From contig NZ_BMPQ01000001.1 in assembly GCF_014647675.1 (NCBI RefSeq), forward strand, positions 469,089 to 533,088: 64,000 bases of DNA, in the 5' to 3' direction. Source of the DNA: Streptomyces flaveus (GTDB lineage: Bacteria; Actinomycetota; Actinomycetes; Streptomycetales; Streptomycetaceae). Made by a program: the position numbers and the translations under genes. Shown here piece after piece: positions 39,568 to 48,132 of the stretch (position 1 is the first letter of the stretch; each line of letters begins with the position of its first letter). The notes beneath the pieces were generated by a model. It searched no databases. It was not told where the DNA came from and saw only the letters and a list, made by a program, of their open reading frames with translations.

Positions 39568-40500
39568 ATGACCATCCAGGACATCCGCTCGTTCAACCGC
39601 TTCTATACGAACGTCATCGGCGCGCTGGACTACAGCCGCCAGTTGTACGCCCCGTACACGCTGACCGAGGCTCGGGTGCTGTACGAACTCGCGCATTCAC
39701 TCCGTACGGACGCCGCCGATCTGCGTGGTGAACTGTCGTTGGACGCCGGGTATTTGAGCCGCATCCTGGCGAAGTTCGAGCAGGACGGGCTGATCGAGCG
39801 CGCGCCCTCCGAGACGGACACCCGGCGGCGTCACATCACGCTCACCGTGCGCGGGCGCGAGGTGGCCGATCTGCTGGACGAGCGTTCGCGGGAAGCGGTC
39901 GGTTCGCTGCTGGCCACCGTTCCGGCGGACGACCGGCCCCGCCTGACCGAGGCGATGCGCACGATCCGGGACGTTCTGTCCGACGGTCGGACGCCGCGCC
40001 GCGAGGACGTCGTCCTGCGGGACCCCGGCCCCGGCGACCTCGGCTGGATCGTTGAGCGCAACGCCGCGCTGTACGCCGCCGAGCACGGGTTCAACACGGA
40101 CTACGAGGGCCTGGTCGCCCGGATCGTCGCGGACTTCGCGGAGGATCACGACCCGCATCTGGAGCGGGTGTGGATCGCGGAGCTGGACGGTCGCGCGGTG
40201 GGCTGCGTGATGTGCGTACGGGACGAGGCGCCGGGAGCCGCACGTCTGCGTCTCCTCCTCGTCGAGCCGGACGCGCGCGGCCTCGGTATCGGTGACCGAC
40301 TCGTGCGCGCCTGCATCGAGTTCGCGCGGGGCGTCGGCTACCGCGAAATGGTCCTGTGGACGAACGACGTACTGTCCGCGGCCCGCAAGATCTACCAGCG
40401 CCACGGCTTCGTCCTCCTCGCCGAGAAGCCGCACCGTTCCTTCGGTGTGGACCTGGTCGGCCAGGACTGGCGCCTGGACCTGCACGGCACACAGGACTGA
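39568..40500 (+). CDS. MarR regulator fused to GNAT acetyltransferase
   Basis: A 310-residue fusion. Residues 1-145 form a MarR winged helix (LYAPYTLTEARVLYELAH, then LSLDAGYLSRILAKFEQDGL). Residues about 150-310 form a GNAT domain with the acetyl-CoA motif EPDARGLGIGDRLVRACI. Such fusions are widespread in bacteria; acetylation may tune the regulator or a small-molecule target. Upstream, near 39535-39546, TGACTGAGTCA is a near-palindrome that could be the autoregulatory site. Confidence 0.9.
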   Translation: MTIQDIRSFNRFYTNVIGALDYSRQLYAPYTLTEARVLYELAHSLRTDAADLRGELSLDAGYLSRILAKFEQDGLIERAPSETDTRRRHITLTVRGREVADLLDERSREAVGSLLATVPADDRPRLTEAMRTIRDVLSDGRTPRREDVVLRDPGPGDLGWIVERNAALYAAEHGFNTDYEGLVARIVADFAEDHDPHLERVWIAELDGRAVGCVMCVRDEAPGAARLRLLLVEPDARGLGIGDRLVRACIEFARGVGYREMVLWTNDVLSAARKIYQRHGFVLLAEKPHRSFGVDLVGQDWRLDLHGTQD

Positions 40501-40540
40501 CTCTGCCCAGCATGCGGGGGTGGCAGGTAGGGTCCGCAGC

Positions 40541-41341
40541 ATGAAGTTGGCCTTCTCCACGCTCGGCGTTCCCGGACTGCCCATCCCCGATGTGCTGCGG
40601 CTCGCGGCCGCGCACGGCTACCACGGTGTCGAGTTGCGCGCGCACCCCGAGGAGCCGGTCCATCCCGGCATAGACCTGAGCCGGCGGGCCGACGTGGCCG
40701 CCGAGTTCAAGGGGGCGGGCGTGGAGATCCTGGGGCTCGCGGGATACGCGCGCGTGGCCGCACCGGGCGACGACGAACCCGTACTCCAGGAGATCCGCGG
40801 GCTCCTGGAGCTGGCCCGCGACCTGGGCGCCCCCTTCATCCGCGTCTTTCCCGGCGGCGGCACCGACCAGAGCCCCGGGGAGGCCGACGCGACGGCCGCG
40901 CGGCGTCTGGGCACGGCCGCGGAGTACGCCGCCGATCTTGGCGTACGCATCCTCCTGGAGACCCACGACTCGCACCGCACGGGCGCGGACGCCATCCGTG
41001 TCCTCGGCCTCGTCGGCCACCCCCGCGTCGGCGCCCTCTGGGACGTCATGCACACCTGGCTCGGCGGCGAACAGCCCGGCTCGACGTATGCGGCCCTCTC
41101 CCCCTACCTCGGCTATGTCCAGGTCAAGGACATCGCGTCCGCCGACGACACCACCCCGCTGCCGCTCGGCGCGGGTGTCCTCCCGCTCACCGAGTGCGTG
41201 GAACTCCTCTCCCGCGAGGGCTGGGACGGTTGGCTGTGCTGGGAGTACGAGAAGCGGTGGTACGAGCAGGCCGCGCCGCTCGAAGGTCTGCTGGGCGCCG
41301 GCCGGGAGCACCTGTCGCGGTTGCTGAACGAGTCGGCCTGA
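40541..41341 (+). CDS. sugar phosphate isomerase/epimerase (TIM barrel)
   Basis: A 266-residue AP-endonuclease-2-like barrel enzyme, of a different group from the one at 34577. The start reads MKLAFSTLGVPGLPIPDVL. Metal-site segments are LLETHDSHRTG, ALWDVMHTWLGG and GYVQVKDIA, with CWEYEKRW near the C-terminus. ATG 40541 has GGTAGGG upstream. It lies 40 bases after the MarR-GNAT gene and may be cotranscribed. Substrate unknown. Confidence 0.88.
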   Translation: MKLAFSTLGVPGLPIPDVLRLAAAHGYHGVELRAHPEEPVHPGIDLSRRADVAAEFKGAGVEILGLAGYARVAAPGDDEPVLQEIRGLLELARDLGAPFIRVFPGGGTDQSPGEADATAARRLGTAAEYAADLGVRILLETHDSHRTGADAIRVLGLVGHPRVGALWDVMHTWLGGEQPGSTYAALSPYLGYVQVKDIASADDTTPLPLGAGVLPLTECVELLSREGWDGWLCWEYEKRWYEQAAPLEGLLGAGREHLSRLLNESA

Positions 41342-41389
41342 CGGGGTGAGCAACTCGGCTTGGTTCAAGGGGAATTACAATTACAGCTG

Positions 41390-42355
41390 ATGCTCATCCG
41401 TGAAGCCCTCCGTGCCCTCGGCCGCACCTGGCGCCCCCTCTACGGCTTCACCCTCGTCGTCACCGCACTCACCACCCTCGTCGGCGGCGGCATCGTGGCG
41501 GCCGGGTTCCTCGTGTCCTGGGGCACGTTCGAGGACGTCCGGAGAGGCGCGGAGCAGAATGTCGCCGACCAGGACCCCATCGCGGCCTACATCGACGGCC
41601 GGATGGAGTCGCTGCAAAAGGTCGGAGCCGTCGTCACGGTCCTGCTCCTGGTTGTCGCGGTGGTCGTCCTCGCCGTGCTGCACACCGCTCACGCGGTCGC
41701 CTTCGACCACACCCGCAACGGCGACCAAGGACGCCTGAGCATCCGGGAGTTATGGGCGCGCACGCGCCCACACGTCGGCGTCGCCATCTGGGTGCAGGGG
41801 CGGACCTGGCTGCGCGTCGGCGCTGTCGCCTTCCTGGGGTTCGCACTGTGGGTGGCCGTCGAGGCGGGCGAGGTGCCCGGGTTGGAGCGTACGGGCGACG
41901 GTGAGACCGTGCCGATGCAGTACCGGATCGTGGGCTGGTACCTGCCGATAGCGATCGCAGGGCTCGGCCTGCTGGTGTATTTCCGCCACTGCGTGGCCAC
42001 CGCCGTGCTGGTGTCCGAGAACTCCTCCTCCAAAGCGGCCGTACGCCGCTCCTGGGCACTGACTCGGGTCGCGCCCTGGAAGACGTACGGCATGGGCCTG
42101 TTCCTCACGGCCGCCGTCGTACTCGTCTTCACGCTGCTCCAGTACGCGGCTGCCCCCGTCGCCCACTCCCTCGGCCTGGCCATGCTCTGGCTGAGCGGCG
42201 ACAACGCGTACATCACCGGCGTACTGGTCCTGATCACTCCGACCGCGGTGGCGCTCCTGCTGGTGCCGCTGATCCTGCCGCCGGTGTGCTCGACGGTCGA
42301 CCTCCTCCACGTGGAACTCCGCGCACAAGAGAGCCGGGTCGGCTCCGCGGTGTGA
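41390..42355 (+). CDS. multi-pass membrane protein of unknown function
   Basis: About 321 residues with roughly six membrane helices, for example LYGFTLVVTALTTLVGGGIV, VTVLLLVVAVVVLAVLHTA, and FLTAAVVLVFTLLQYA. The middle has a RSWALTRVAPWKTYG cytoplasmic segment. The family resembles actinobacterial glycerophosphoryl-diester-phosphodiesterase-type membrane domains only weakly, so I leave the function open. The ATG at 41390 is preferred over a TTG at 41360, but neither has a strong ribosome binding site. Confidence 0.7.
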   Translation: MLIREALRALGRTWRPLYGFTLVVTALTTLVGGGIVAAGFLVSWGTFEDVRRGAEQNVADQDPIAAYIDGRMESLQKVGAVVTVLLLVVAVVVLAVLHTAHAVAFDHTRNGDQGRLSIRELWARTRPHVGVAIWVQGRTWLRVGAVAFLGFALWVAVEAGEVPGLERTGDGETVPMQYRIVGWYLPIAIAGLGLLVYFRHCVATAVLVSENSSSKAAVRRSWALTRVAPWKTYGMGLFLTAAVVLVFTLLQYAAAPVAHSLGLAMLWLSGDNAYITGVLVLITPTAVALLLVPLILPPVCSTVDLLHVELRAQESRVGSAV

Positions 42356-42581
42356 TGCCCGGCGCGATGCCCAGGGTGCGCGGGTTCCAGTGACGTCGGT
42401 TTGAATTGCAAACCAACCTCATCCGCCATGGACACCTCATTGGCATGGCCCTGTAACACTCCTGACGGAGGCTCAAGAAGCACTCCGGCCTCACCCGCAA
42501 CTCACCCCCCACCGGGCCGGGTTGATCCAACGATGCAGCCTCGGCCCGCCAGGGCCGTGGGCTGCGGGCGAGGAGGAATTG

Positions 42582-44183
42582 ATGGTTGCAGAGGCATCTC
42601 GCCGCGGTTTCCTGAGATCCGTCGGGATCGCGGGCGGCGCCGGAATGCTGTACTCGGCGATGGGGGCCCTGGGGCTCGCGCCGGTCCCGGAGGCTCGGGC
42701 CGAGGCGTACCGGGCGCCCCGGAACGGCGACTTCGAACTCACCGGGCGGAGCCGCAAGAAGGTCCTCGTGCTCGGCGGTGGCATAGCCGGCCTGGCAACG
42801 GCGTACGAGCTGGGCAAGGCGGGCTACGACTGCCGGATCCTGGAGGCGAAGGACCGCCCGGGCGGACGCAACTGGACGGTCCGCGGCGGCACCACACTGA
42901 CCGATCTGGACGGGCGTACGCAGAAGGGCTCGTTCTCCAAGGGCCAGTACATGAACGCGGGCCCGGCCCGGCTGCCGCAGTCCCACGTCACGCTCGAGTA
43001 CTGCCGTGAGCTCGGCGTTCCTCTCGAGGTGTTCACCAACCAGAACGCCAACGCGTACATCTACCACGAGAAGAGCGCAGCCCTCGCGGGCAAGCCGATC
43101 CGCTGGCGTACGGCGAAGGCCGATGTTCACGGCTACGTCTCCGAGTTGCTCGCCAAAGCCACCGACCAGGGCGCCCTGGACAAGGAACTCACCGCCGCCG
43201 ACAAGGAAGGCCTCATCGCGTTCCTGCAGAACTTCGGCGCCATCAAGGGCAAGGCGGACGGCTTCGCGTACACCGGCAGCGACCGTCGCGGCTACTCGGT
43301 CGAACCTGGCGCGGGCTTCGAGGAGGGCACGGTGCTCGGCCCGGTGCCCTCCCTGTCGGACGTGGTCGCGAGCGGCGTCGGGCAGCGCTTCTCCTTCGAG
43401 TTCGGCTACGACCAGGCCATGCTGATGTTCCAGCCGGTGGGCGGGATGGACGCCATCCCGTACGCGCTCGCCAAGGCCATCGGCCAGGACCGGATCACGT
43501 ACGGCGCCAAGGCGATGGAGGTGAAGAACCTTCCGGACGGCGCCGAGGTCACCTACGAGGACGCCGAGGGCCGTATCCGCACCCGGCGCGCCGACTTCGT
43601 CGTGGCGGCCATCCCGCCCATGGTCATGGCCCGTATCAAGCACAACCTGGGTGCGGACGTCACCGCGGCGCTGAAGTACCCCACAGCGACTCCCGTCGGC
43701 AAGATCGGGCTCGAGTACCGCAGCCGCTGGTGGGAGACGGACGAGCACATCTACGGCGGCATCACACCGACCGACACGGACCTGGCCACCATCTGGTACC
43801 CGTCGTACGGCTATCAGGGCCGCCGCGGCACGCTCATCGGCTACTACAACTTCGGTGACAACGCTGTCGCGTACAGCGATCTGCCGCACGCCGAGCGGCT
43901 GAAGCGGGCAGTGAGCCGGGGCGTGAAGATCCACGGCGACAAGTACCGCACCGAACTCGACCAGTCCTTCAGCGTCGCCTGGCATCGCACGCCCCACATC
44001 GAGGCGGGCTGGGTCGGCTGGCCCTCGCAGACCGGACCCGAGTACAAGCTGCTCAACCAGCCCGCGGGACACGTCTACTTCGCCGGCGACTGGCTCAGCC
44101 ACGTCATCGCCTGGCAGCACGGTGCGTTCACCTCGGCACGCAAGGTCGTGACCGGGATCCACGAGAGGGTGATGGCGGGATGA
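42582..44183 (+). CDS. Tat-exported flavin amine oxidase (L-amino-acid-oxidase-like)
   Basis: A 533-residue FAD enzyme. ATG 42582 follows AGGAGG and opens a twin-arginine signal (SRRGFLRSVGIAGGAGMLYS). The FAD-binding GGGIAGLATAYEL is at about residues 65-77, with EAKDRPGGRN following. Near the C-terminus GHVYFAGDWLSHVIAWQHGA is the typical second FAD contact of amine oxidases. Such enzymes convert amino acids to imino acids with hydrogen peroxide. Its stop overlaps the ATG of the next gene, a secreted RidA-like protein, by 4 bases. Confidence 0.9.
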   Translation: MVAEASRRGFLRSVGIAGGAGMLYSAMGALGLAPVPEARAEAYRAPRNGDFELTGRSRKKVLVLGGGIAGLATAYELGKAGYDCRILEAKDRPGGRNWTVRGGTTLTDLDGRTQKGSFSKGQYMNAGPARLPQSHVTLEYCRELGVPLEVFTNQNANAYIYHEKSAALAGKPIRWRTAKADVHGYVSELLAKATDQGALDKELTAADKEGLIAFLQNFGAIKGKADGFAYTGSDRRGYSVEPGAGFEEGTVLGPVPSLSDVVASGVGQRFSFEFGYDQAMLMFQPVGGMDAIPYALAKAIGQDRITYGAKAMEVKNLPDGAEVTYEDAEGRIRTRRADFVVAAIPPMVMARIKHNLGADVTAALKYPTATPVGKIGLEYRSRWWETDEHIYGGITPTDTDLATIWYPSYGYQGRRGTLIGYYNFGDNAVAYSDLPHAERLKRAVSRGVKIHGDKYRTELDQSFSVAWHRTPHIEAGWVGWPSQTGPEYKLLNQPAGHVYFAGDWLSHVIAWQHGAFTSARKVVTGIHERVMAG

Positions 44184-44827
44184 AGCGGCGTACGAAGGTT
44201 TTCGTCGGTACGGCCCTGACCGGGGCGCTGCTGACCGGCTCTGCGACAGTCGCCGGTGCCAAGGGCTGGTGGTCGCCGGGCCCGAAGGACGTACGGGTCA
44301 TGCTGCCCGAGGGGCAGTCCAACCCGGCCATCGCGAACGGCGTGGCGACGGGCGGGGAAGTCGCCGTCTACCAGAGCAGCGGTCTCGGCCCGTCCCCGCT
44401 GAACCCGGCCGCGCCCGAGGGCACGTCCGAGCGCTACACCGACCCCGCCCTCACCGAAGGGGCGCAGGGCGTCACGATCACCGAGGCGCAGGCGCTCGTC
44501 GTGCTCCGCAACATCAGAACCAACCTCGAGACCGCGGGCGTGAAACCGGCCGACGTCATCACGATGAAGGCGTATCTGATGAAACCGCCGGGCGCCGAGA
44601 TCGCCGACTACGCGGGCTGGAACCGCGCGTACCGGCAGTACTTCGCGAACATCGACCTGAAGTCGCTCCAGGTCGTGCCGGTGTCCATGGGCACTTCGGC
44701 CCCCAAGCCGCCGCTGCTCGCCAACAAGGCCCGCCCGGCGCGGGCGACGATGGAGGTCGCCTCGCTGGCCGTGCCGGGGTGGCTCGTCGAGGTCGAGGTG
44801 ACGGCGACGTACAACAAGAAGCGCTGA
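44180..44827 (+). CDS. secreted RidA/YjgF-like protein
   Basis: A 215-residue protein with a Sec signal (FVGTALTGALLTGSATVAGA) and a Rid-family domain (SNPAIANGVATGGEVAVYQS, then RNIRTNLETAGVKPADVITM and VPGWLVEVEVTA). RidA proteins hydrolyse reactive imines released by amino acid oxidases and dehydratases. The ATGA overlap with the exported amine oxidase implies a joint job: oxidation followed by imine clearance outside the cell. The catalytic arginine typical of active RidA is not evident, so enzyme activity is uncertain. Confidence 0.85.
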   Translation: MKRRTKVFVGTALTGALLTGSATVAGAKGWWSPGPKDVRVMLPEGQSNPAIANGVATGGEVAVYQSSGLGPSPLNPAAPEGTSERYTDPALTEGAQGVTITEAQALVVLRNIRTNLETAGVKPADVITMKAYLMKPPGAEIADYAGWNRAYRQYFANIDLKSLQVVPVSMGTSAPKPPLLANKARPARATMEVASLAVPGWLVEVEVTATYNKKR

Positions 44828-45371
44828 TCGGCGAGTTCGGTGAGTTCAGCGGGTTCACAGGTTGGCTGCGGCGCTCCGGCCCAAAACAGTGCCGCAGCAA
44901 CCTCCTCGGACACGGTGGTGCGTTCCCGTACCAATTTCCGGGAATCGGGCCGATCCGGGGAACCCATCCCCGCCACCCCCCGTCCAATCCGCAGGCTGCC
45001 GGATGAGTCTCCGCTGTGCGGTGTCGGCCCTCGCTGCTGGCTGCGATCGCTGACCCACCCTCTCCAACCGCCTGCGGCCGGCAGCATGCCGTCATCGGCG
45101 CGCCCCCTCCAACTGCGCCGGTGGCGGCCCCTCTCGGGGCCACTTTCTCTCAAGCAGTGCGCTGGAAGCCCAGTGATGAACCCGCGGGCCGGTGGGGGCT
45201 GGTCGCGCAGTTCCCCGCGCCCCTGACGGGGCGCGCTGTGCCACGCCGGACTTTTCTCGTGCCGCGCGGTCTTGACTGGCAGAAAGTTCCCGGATATCCG
45301 TGACTTCTCGGAAGTTTCCTTCATGCTCGCCCCTCCACGGGCCCCTCGGGCCCTCTCCGGAAGGAGCGCAC
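44828..45371. other. gene-free region with two hairpins and a dispersed repeat copy
   Basis: No gene is seen. A hairpin at 44860-44902 (GGTTGGCTGCGGC against GCCGCAGCAACC) should end the oxidase-RidA transcript. A second at 45121-45143 (GGCCCC-TCTC-GGGGCC followed by TTTCTCT) is terminator-like on the plus strand. The repeat core GTCGCGCAGTTCCCCGCGCC lies at 45202-45221. The GH3 promoter follows. Confidence 0.7.
45272..45300 (+). promoter_or_regulatory. candidate promoter of the GH3 gene
   Basis: TTGACT at 45272-45277 and TATCCG at 45295-45300 are 17 bases apart and lie about 70 bases before the GTG start. The -35 box is good, the -10 box weak. Confidence 0.45.
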
Positions 45372-47243
45372 GTGTACGAACGCACGAGGAAGTCCGGCAC
45401 CTCCAGACGTACGCTGCTCGCCGCCACGGCGGGCACGGCGGCGGCCGTCGCGATCGGTCAGGCCCCCGCCCGGGCGGACGGCAACGACAGGCGGCTGCGC
45501 GCCCTCATCTCCCGTATGACCCTCGAAGAGAAGGTCGGCCAGCTCTTCGTGATGCGGGTGTACGGGCACTCGGCGACCGCGCCCGACCAGGCCGACATCG
45601 ACGCGAACCTCGAGGAGATCGGCGTACGTACGGCCGCGGAGCTGATCGCCCGGTATCACGTGGGCGGGATCATCTACTTCGCCTGGGCGCACAACACCCG
45701 TGACCCGCACCAGATCGCGGACCTCAGCAACGGCATCCAGAAGGCCTCGCTGGAACTGCCCCGAGGCCTGCCCGTCCTCATCTCCACCGACCAGGAACAC
45801 GGCATCGTCGCCCGCGTGGGCAAGCCCGCGACGCTCCTGCCGGGCGCGATGGCGCTCGGCGCAGGAGAAAAAGGGCGCGAAGCGCTTCGTCAGAAGGGTG
45901 GTGGTGGGAGACGGGTGGGCGGCTCGCGGTCGGATGCCCGCAGGGCCGGGCAGATCGGCGGCGCGGAGCTGCGCGCGATGGGCATCCGGCAGGACTACGC
46001 GCCGGTCGCCGACGTGAACGTGAACCCGGCCAACCCGGTCATCGGCGTACGCTCCTTCGGCGCCGATCCGCAGGCCGTGGCCGCCCTGGTCGCCGCCCAG
46101 GTGAAGGGCTACCAGAGCTCCCAGGTGGCCGCCACGGCCAAGCACTTCCCGGGGCACGGCGACACCGAGACCGACAGTCACTACGGTTTCCCGGTCATCG
46201 AACACACCGAGGCGCAGTGGGCCGAGCTGGACGCGCCGCCCTTCAGGGCCGCGATCGCCGCCGGTATCGACTCGATCATGACCGCCCACATCATGGTCCC
46301 GGCACTCGATCCCTCCGGCGACCCGGCCACCCTCTCCCGCCCGATCCTCACCGGCATCCTGCGCGAACGGCTCGGCTACGACGGGGTGGTGGTGACGGAC
46401 TCGCTCGGCATGGAGGGCGTCCGCACGAAGTACGGTGACGACCGGGTGCCGGTGCTCGCGCTCAAGGCCGGTGTCGACCAGCTGCTCAACCCACCGAAGC
46501 CGGCCCTCGCCTGGAACGCGGTCCTGGCGGCCGTTCGCGGCGGCGAGCTGACCGAGGCCCGCCTCGACGAGTCGATCCTGCGCATCCTCCGGCTGAAGGC
46601 GAAGCTGGGGCTGCTGAAGGACCCGTACGTGTCCGCTCGCGGCGTCGACCGTACCGTCGGCATCCCGGCGCACCTCGGGGCGGCCGACCGGATCGCCGAC
46701 GGTACGACGACGCTGCTGGTCAACTCGGGCGGTCTGTTGCCGCTTTCACGCCGTACGCACCGGAAAGTGCTCGTCGTCGGCGCCGATCCCGCCTCGCCGT
46801 CCGGGACCACCGGACCGCCGACGACCGTCCTCGCGGGTGTGCTCAGGGAGTTGGGCTTCACCGCCACCGCGCTCTCCACGGGTACGGCGCCCTCCGCGGC
46901 GGCCATCGCGACAGCCGTGGCGGCGGCGCGGGACGCGGACGCGGTGGTCGTCGGCACGTACAACGTCACGGCGACCAGCTCCCAGAAGACGCTCGTCGGC
47001 GAGCTGCTCGCGACCGGCCGCCCGGTGGTCGCGGTCGCCGTCCGCAACCCCTACGATGTGGCCCAACTGCCGTCAGTACAAGCCTACTTGGCGACGTACT
47101 CCTGGACCGACGTCGAGCTGCGCGCCGCGGCCCGAGTGATCGCGGGCCGCATCGAACCTGCGGGCAGGCTGCCGGTGCCGGTGCAGCGGGCGGACGACCC
47201 GGAGCAGGTGCTGTATCCGATCGGGCACGGGCTGAGTTACTAA
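45372..47243 (+). CDS. Tat-exported GH3 beta-N-acetylhexosaminidase-like enzyme
   Basis: A 623-residue family 3 glycoside hydrolase. The NagZ-type motif KHFPGHGDTETDSH starts at residue 257 and supplies the histidine acid/base. The nucleophile is D343 in GVVVTDSLGMEGV. GTG 45372 has GGAAGGAG upstream and opens a twin-arginine signal (SRRTLLAATAGTAAAVA). A C-terminal GH3 domain is present. Before the conserved ADVNVNPANPVIG, about 22 residues (bases 45867-45932, EKGREALRQKGGGGRR and on) are inserted in frame compared with the family. It probably releases GlcNAc from chitin or cell-wall fragments. Confidence 0.88.
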   Translation: MYERTRKSGTSRRTLLAATAGTAAAVAIGQAPARADGNDRRLRALISRMTLEEKVGQLFVMRVYGHSATAPDQADIDANLEEIGVRTAAELIARYHVGGIIYFAWAHNTRDPHQIADLSNGIQKASLELPRGLPVLISTDQEHGIVARVGKPATLLPGAMALGAGEKGREALRQKGGGGRRVGGSRSDARRAGQIGGAELRAMGIRQDYAPVADVNVNPANPVIGVRSFGADPQAVAALVAAQVKGYQSSQVAATAKHFPGHGDTETDSHYGFPVIEHTEAQWAELDAPPFRAAIAAGIDSIMTAHIMVPALDPSGDPATLSRPILTGILRERLGYDGVVVTDSLGMEGVRTKYGDDRVPVLALKAGVDQLLNPPKPALAWNAVLAAVRGGELTEARLDESILRILRLKAKLGLLKDPYVSARGVDRTVGIPAHLGAADRIADGTTTLLVNSGGLLPLSRRTHRKVLVVGADPASPSGTTGPPTTVLAGVLRELGFTATALSTGTAPSAAAIATAVAAARDADAVVVGTYNVTATSSQKTLVGELLATGRPVVAVAVRNPYDVAQLPSVQAYLATYSWTDVELRAAARVIAGRIEPAGRLPVPVQRADDPEQVLYPIGHGLSY

Positions 47244-47294
47244 GACACCGGTCAGTCCACGGGCTGAGCTACCAGCCCCTGGTCCGGCATCGGA

Positions 47295-47326
47295 TGACGT
47301 ACGGCTGTACAGTCCGCCGTACGTCA
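47295..47326 (+). terminator. 11-bp hairpin after the GH3 gene
   Basis: TGACGTACGGC at 47295-47305 pairs with GCCGTACGTCA at 47316-47326 across 10 bases. It lies 52 bases after the GH3 stop and before the lipoprotein gene. An operator role is possible because a further CGTACGCCGTAC follows. Confidence 0.6.
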
Positions 47327-47438
47327 CGTACGCCGTACACCCGGCGCACAGCCTCCAAAAGACGCAAAGCACCCCGCATGTCTGGCGTGGGCCCGCTGTG
47401 GCGGGTCACGCTGGGTGGGGGTATCGGGGGGAGCAGTC

Positions 47439-48074
47439 ATGCACAAGGCACGGTGTGGGTGGGTGGTGTGCGCGCTGCTGGTGATGGTGGCGGCGCTCAC
47501 CGGGTGCGACCGGATTTCGGGATCCGCGGATTCCGGGGAGGGCCGGCTCGGCGAGAGCGAGCAGGTGACGCCTACGCGGACCGCCGGATTCGGGGCGCAG
47601 TTCCTCGGGGTGGACGAGTGCAGTTCGTTCGGGCGCACGTCGTTCACCGAGGTGCCGTGCACCAGTGAGCGGGCGGCGGCGCGGGTCGTGGCGCGCCATG
47701 ACGGCAAGCAGAGCGAAGGTCCGGCGTGCCCCGCCACCACGGACTTCGTGCTGCACATCAGCGAACAGAAACCGTCCGCGGACGAGGACGGCGACGGCGC
47801 GGTCCCGCAGGGCTACGCCTGTATGCGCAATCTGCAGAAGCCGCACCCCGGCGACCCGGGCGGCGGCGGAGGCCCGCGCACGATCGTCGGCGACTGCGTC
47901 TACAGCGCCGGCGAGGGCGAGGTCCGCGAGACGGCGTGCGACGGCAAGGGCGAGAAGTCGCCCGAGTACAAGGTGGCGTCGGCGGTCGAGAAGCGTGCCG
48001 ACTGTCCCGCGTCGACAGTCCTGTACGTCCAGCTCGGCGGGCCGAAGCCGGTGGGCTGCGCCCGCCCGCTGTAG
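47439..48074 (+). CDS. lipoprotein of unknown function, cysteine-rich
   Basis: A 211-residue exported lipoprotein with lipobox VMVAALTGC near residue 22. The mature part has eight further cysteines (for example DECSSF, VPCTSE, PACPATT, YACMRN, GDCVYS, TACDGK, ADCPAS and GCARPL), suggesting four disulfides. The family is not recognised. ATG 47439 has GGAG 6 bases upstream, so the longer GTG frame was rejected. It stands alone. Confidence 0.75.
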   Translation: MHKARCGWVVCALLVMVAALTGCDRISGSADSGEGRLGESEQVTPTRTAGFGAQFLGVDECSSFGRTSFTEVPCTSERAAARVVARHDGKQSEGPACPATTDFVLHISEQKPSADEDGDGAVPQGYACMRNLQKPHPGDPGGGGGPRTIVGDCVYSAGEGEVRETACDGKGEKSPEYKVASAVEKRADCPASTVLYVQLGGPKPVGCARPL

Positions 48075-48132
48075 TCAACGGACGGGCGCAACACGGCAGT
48101 TGCTCTGCCGGGAGCCGGGAGCAATTACGGCT

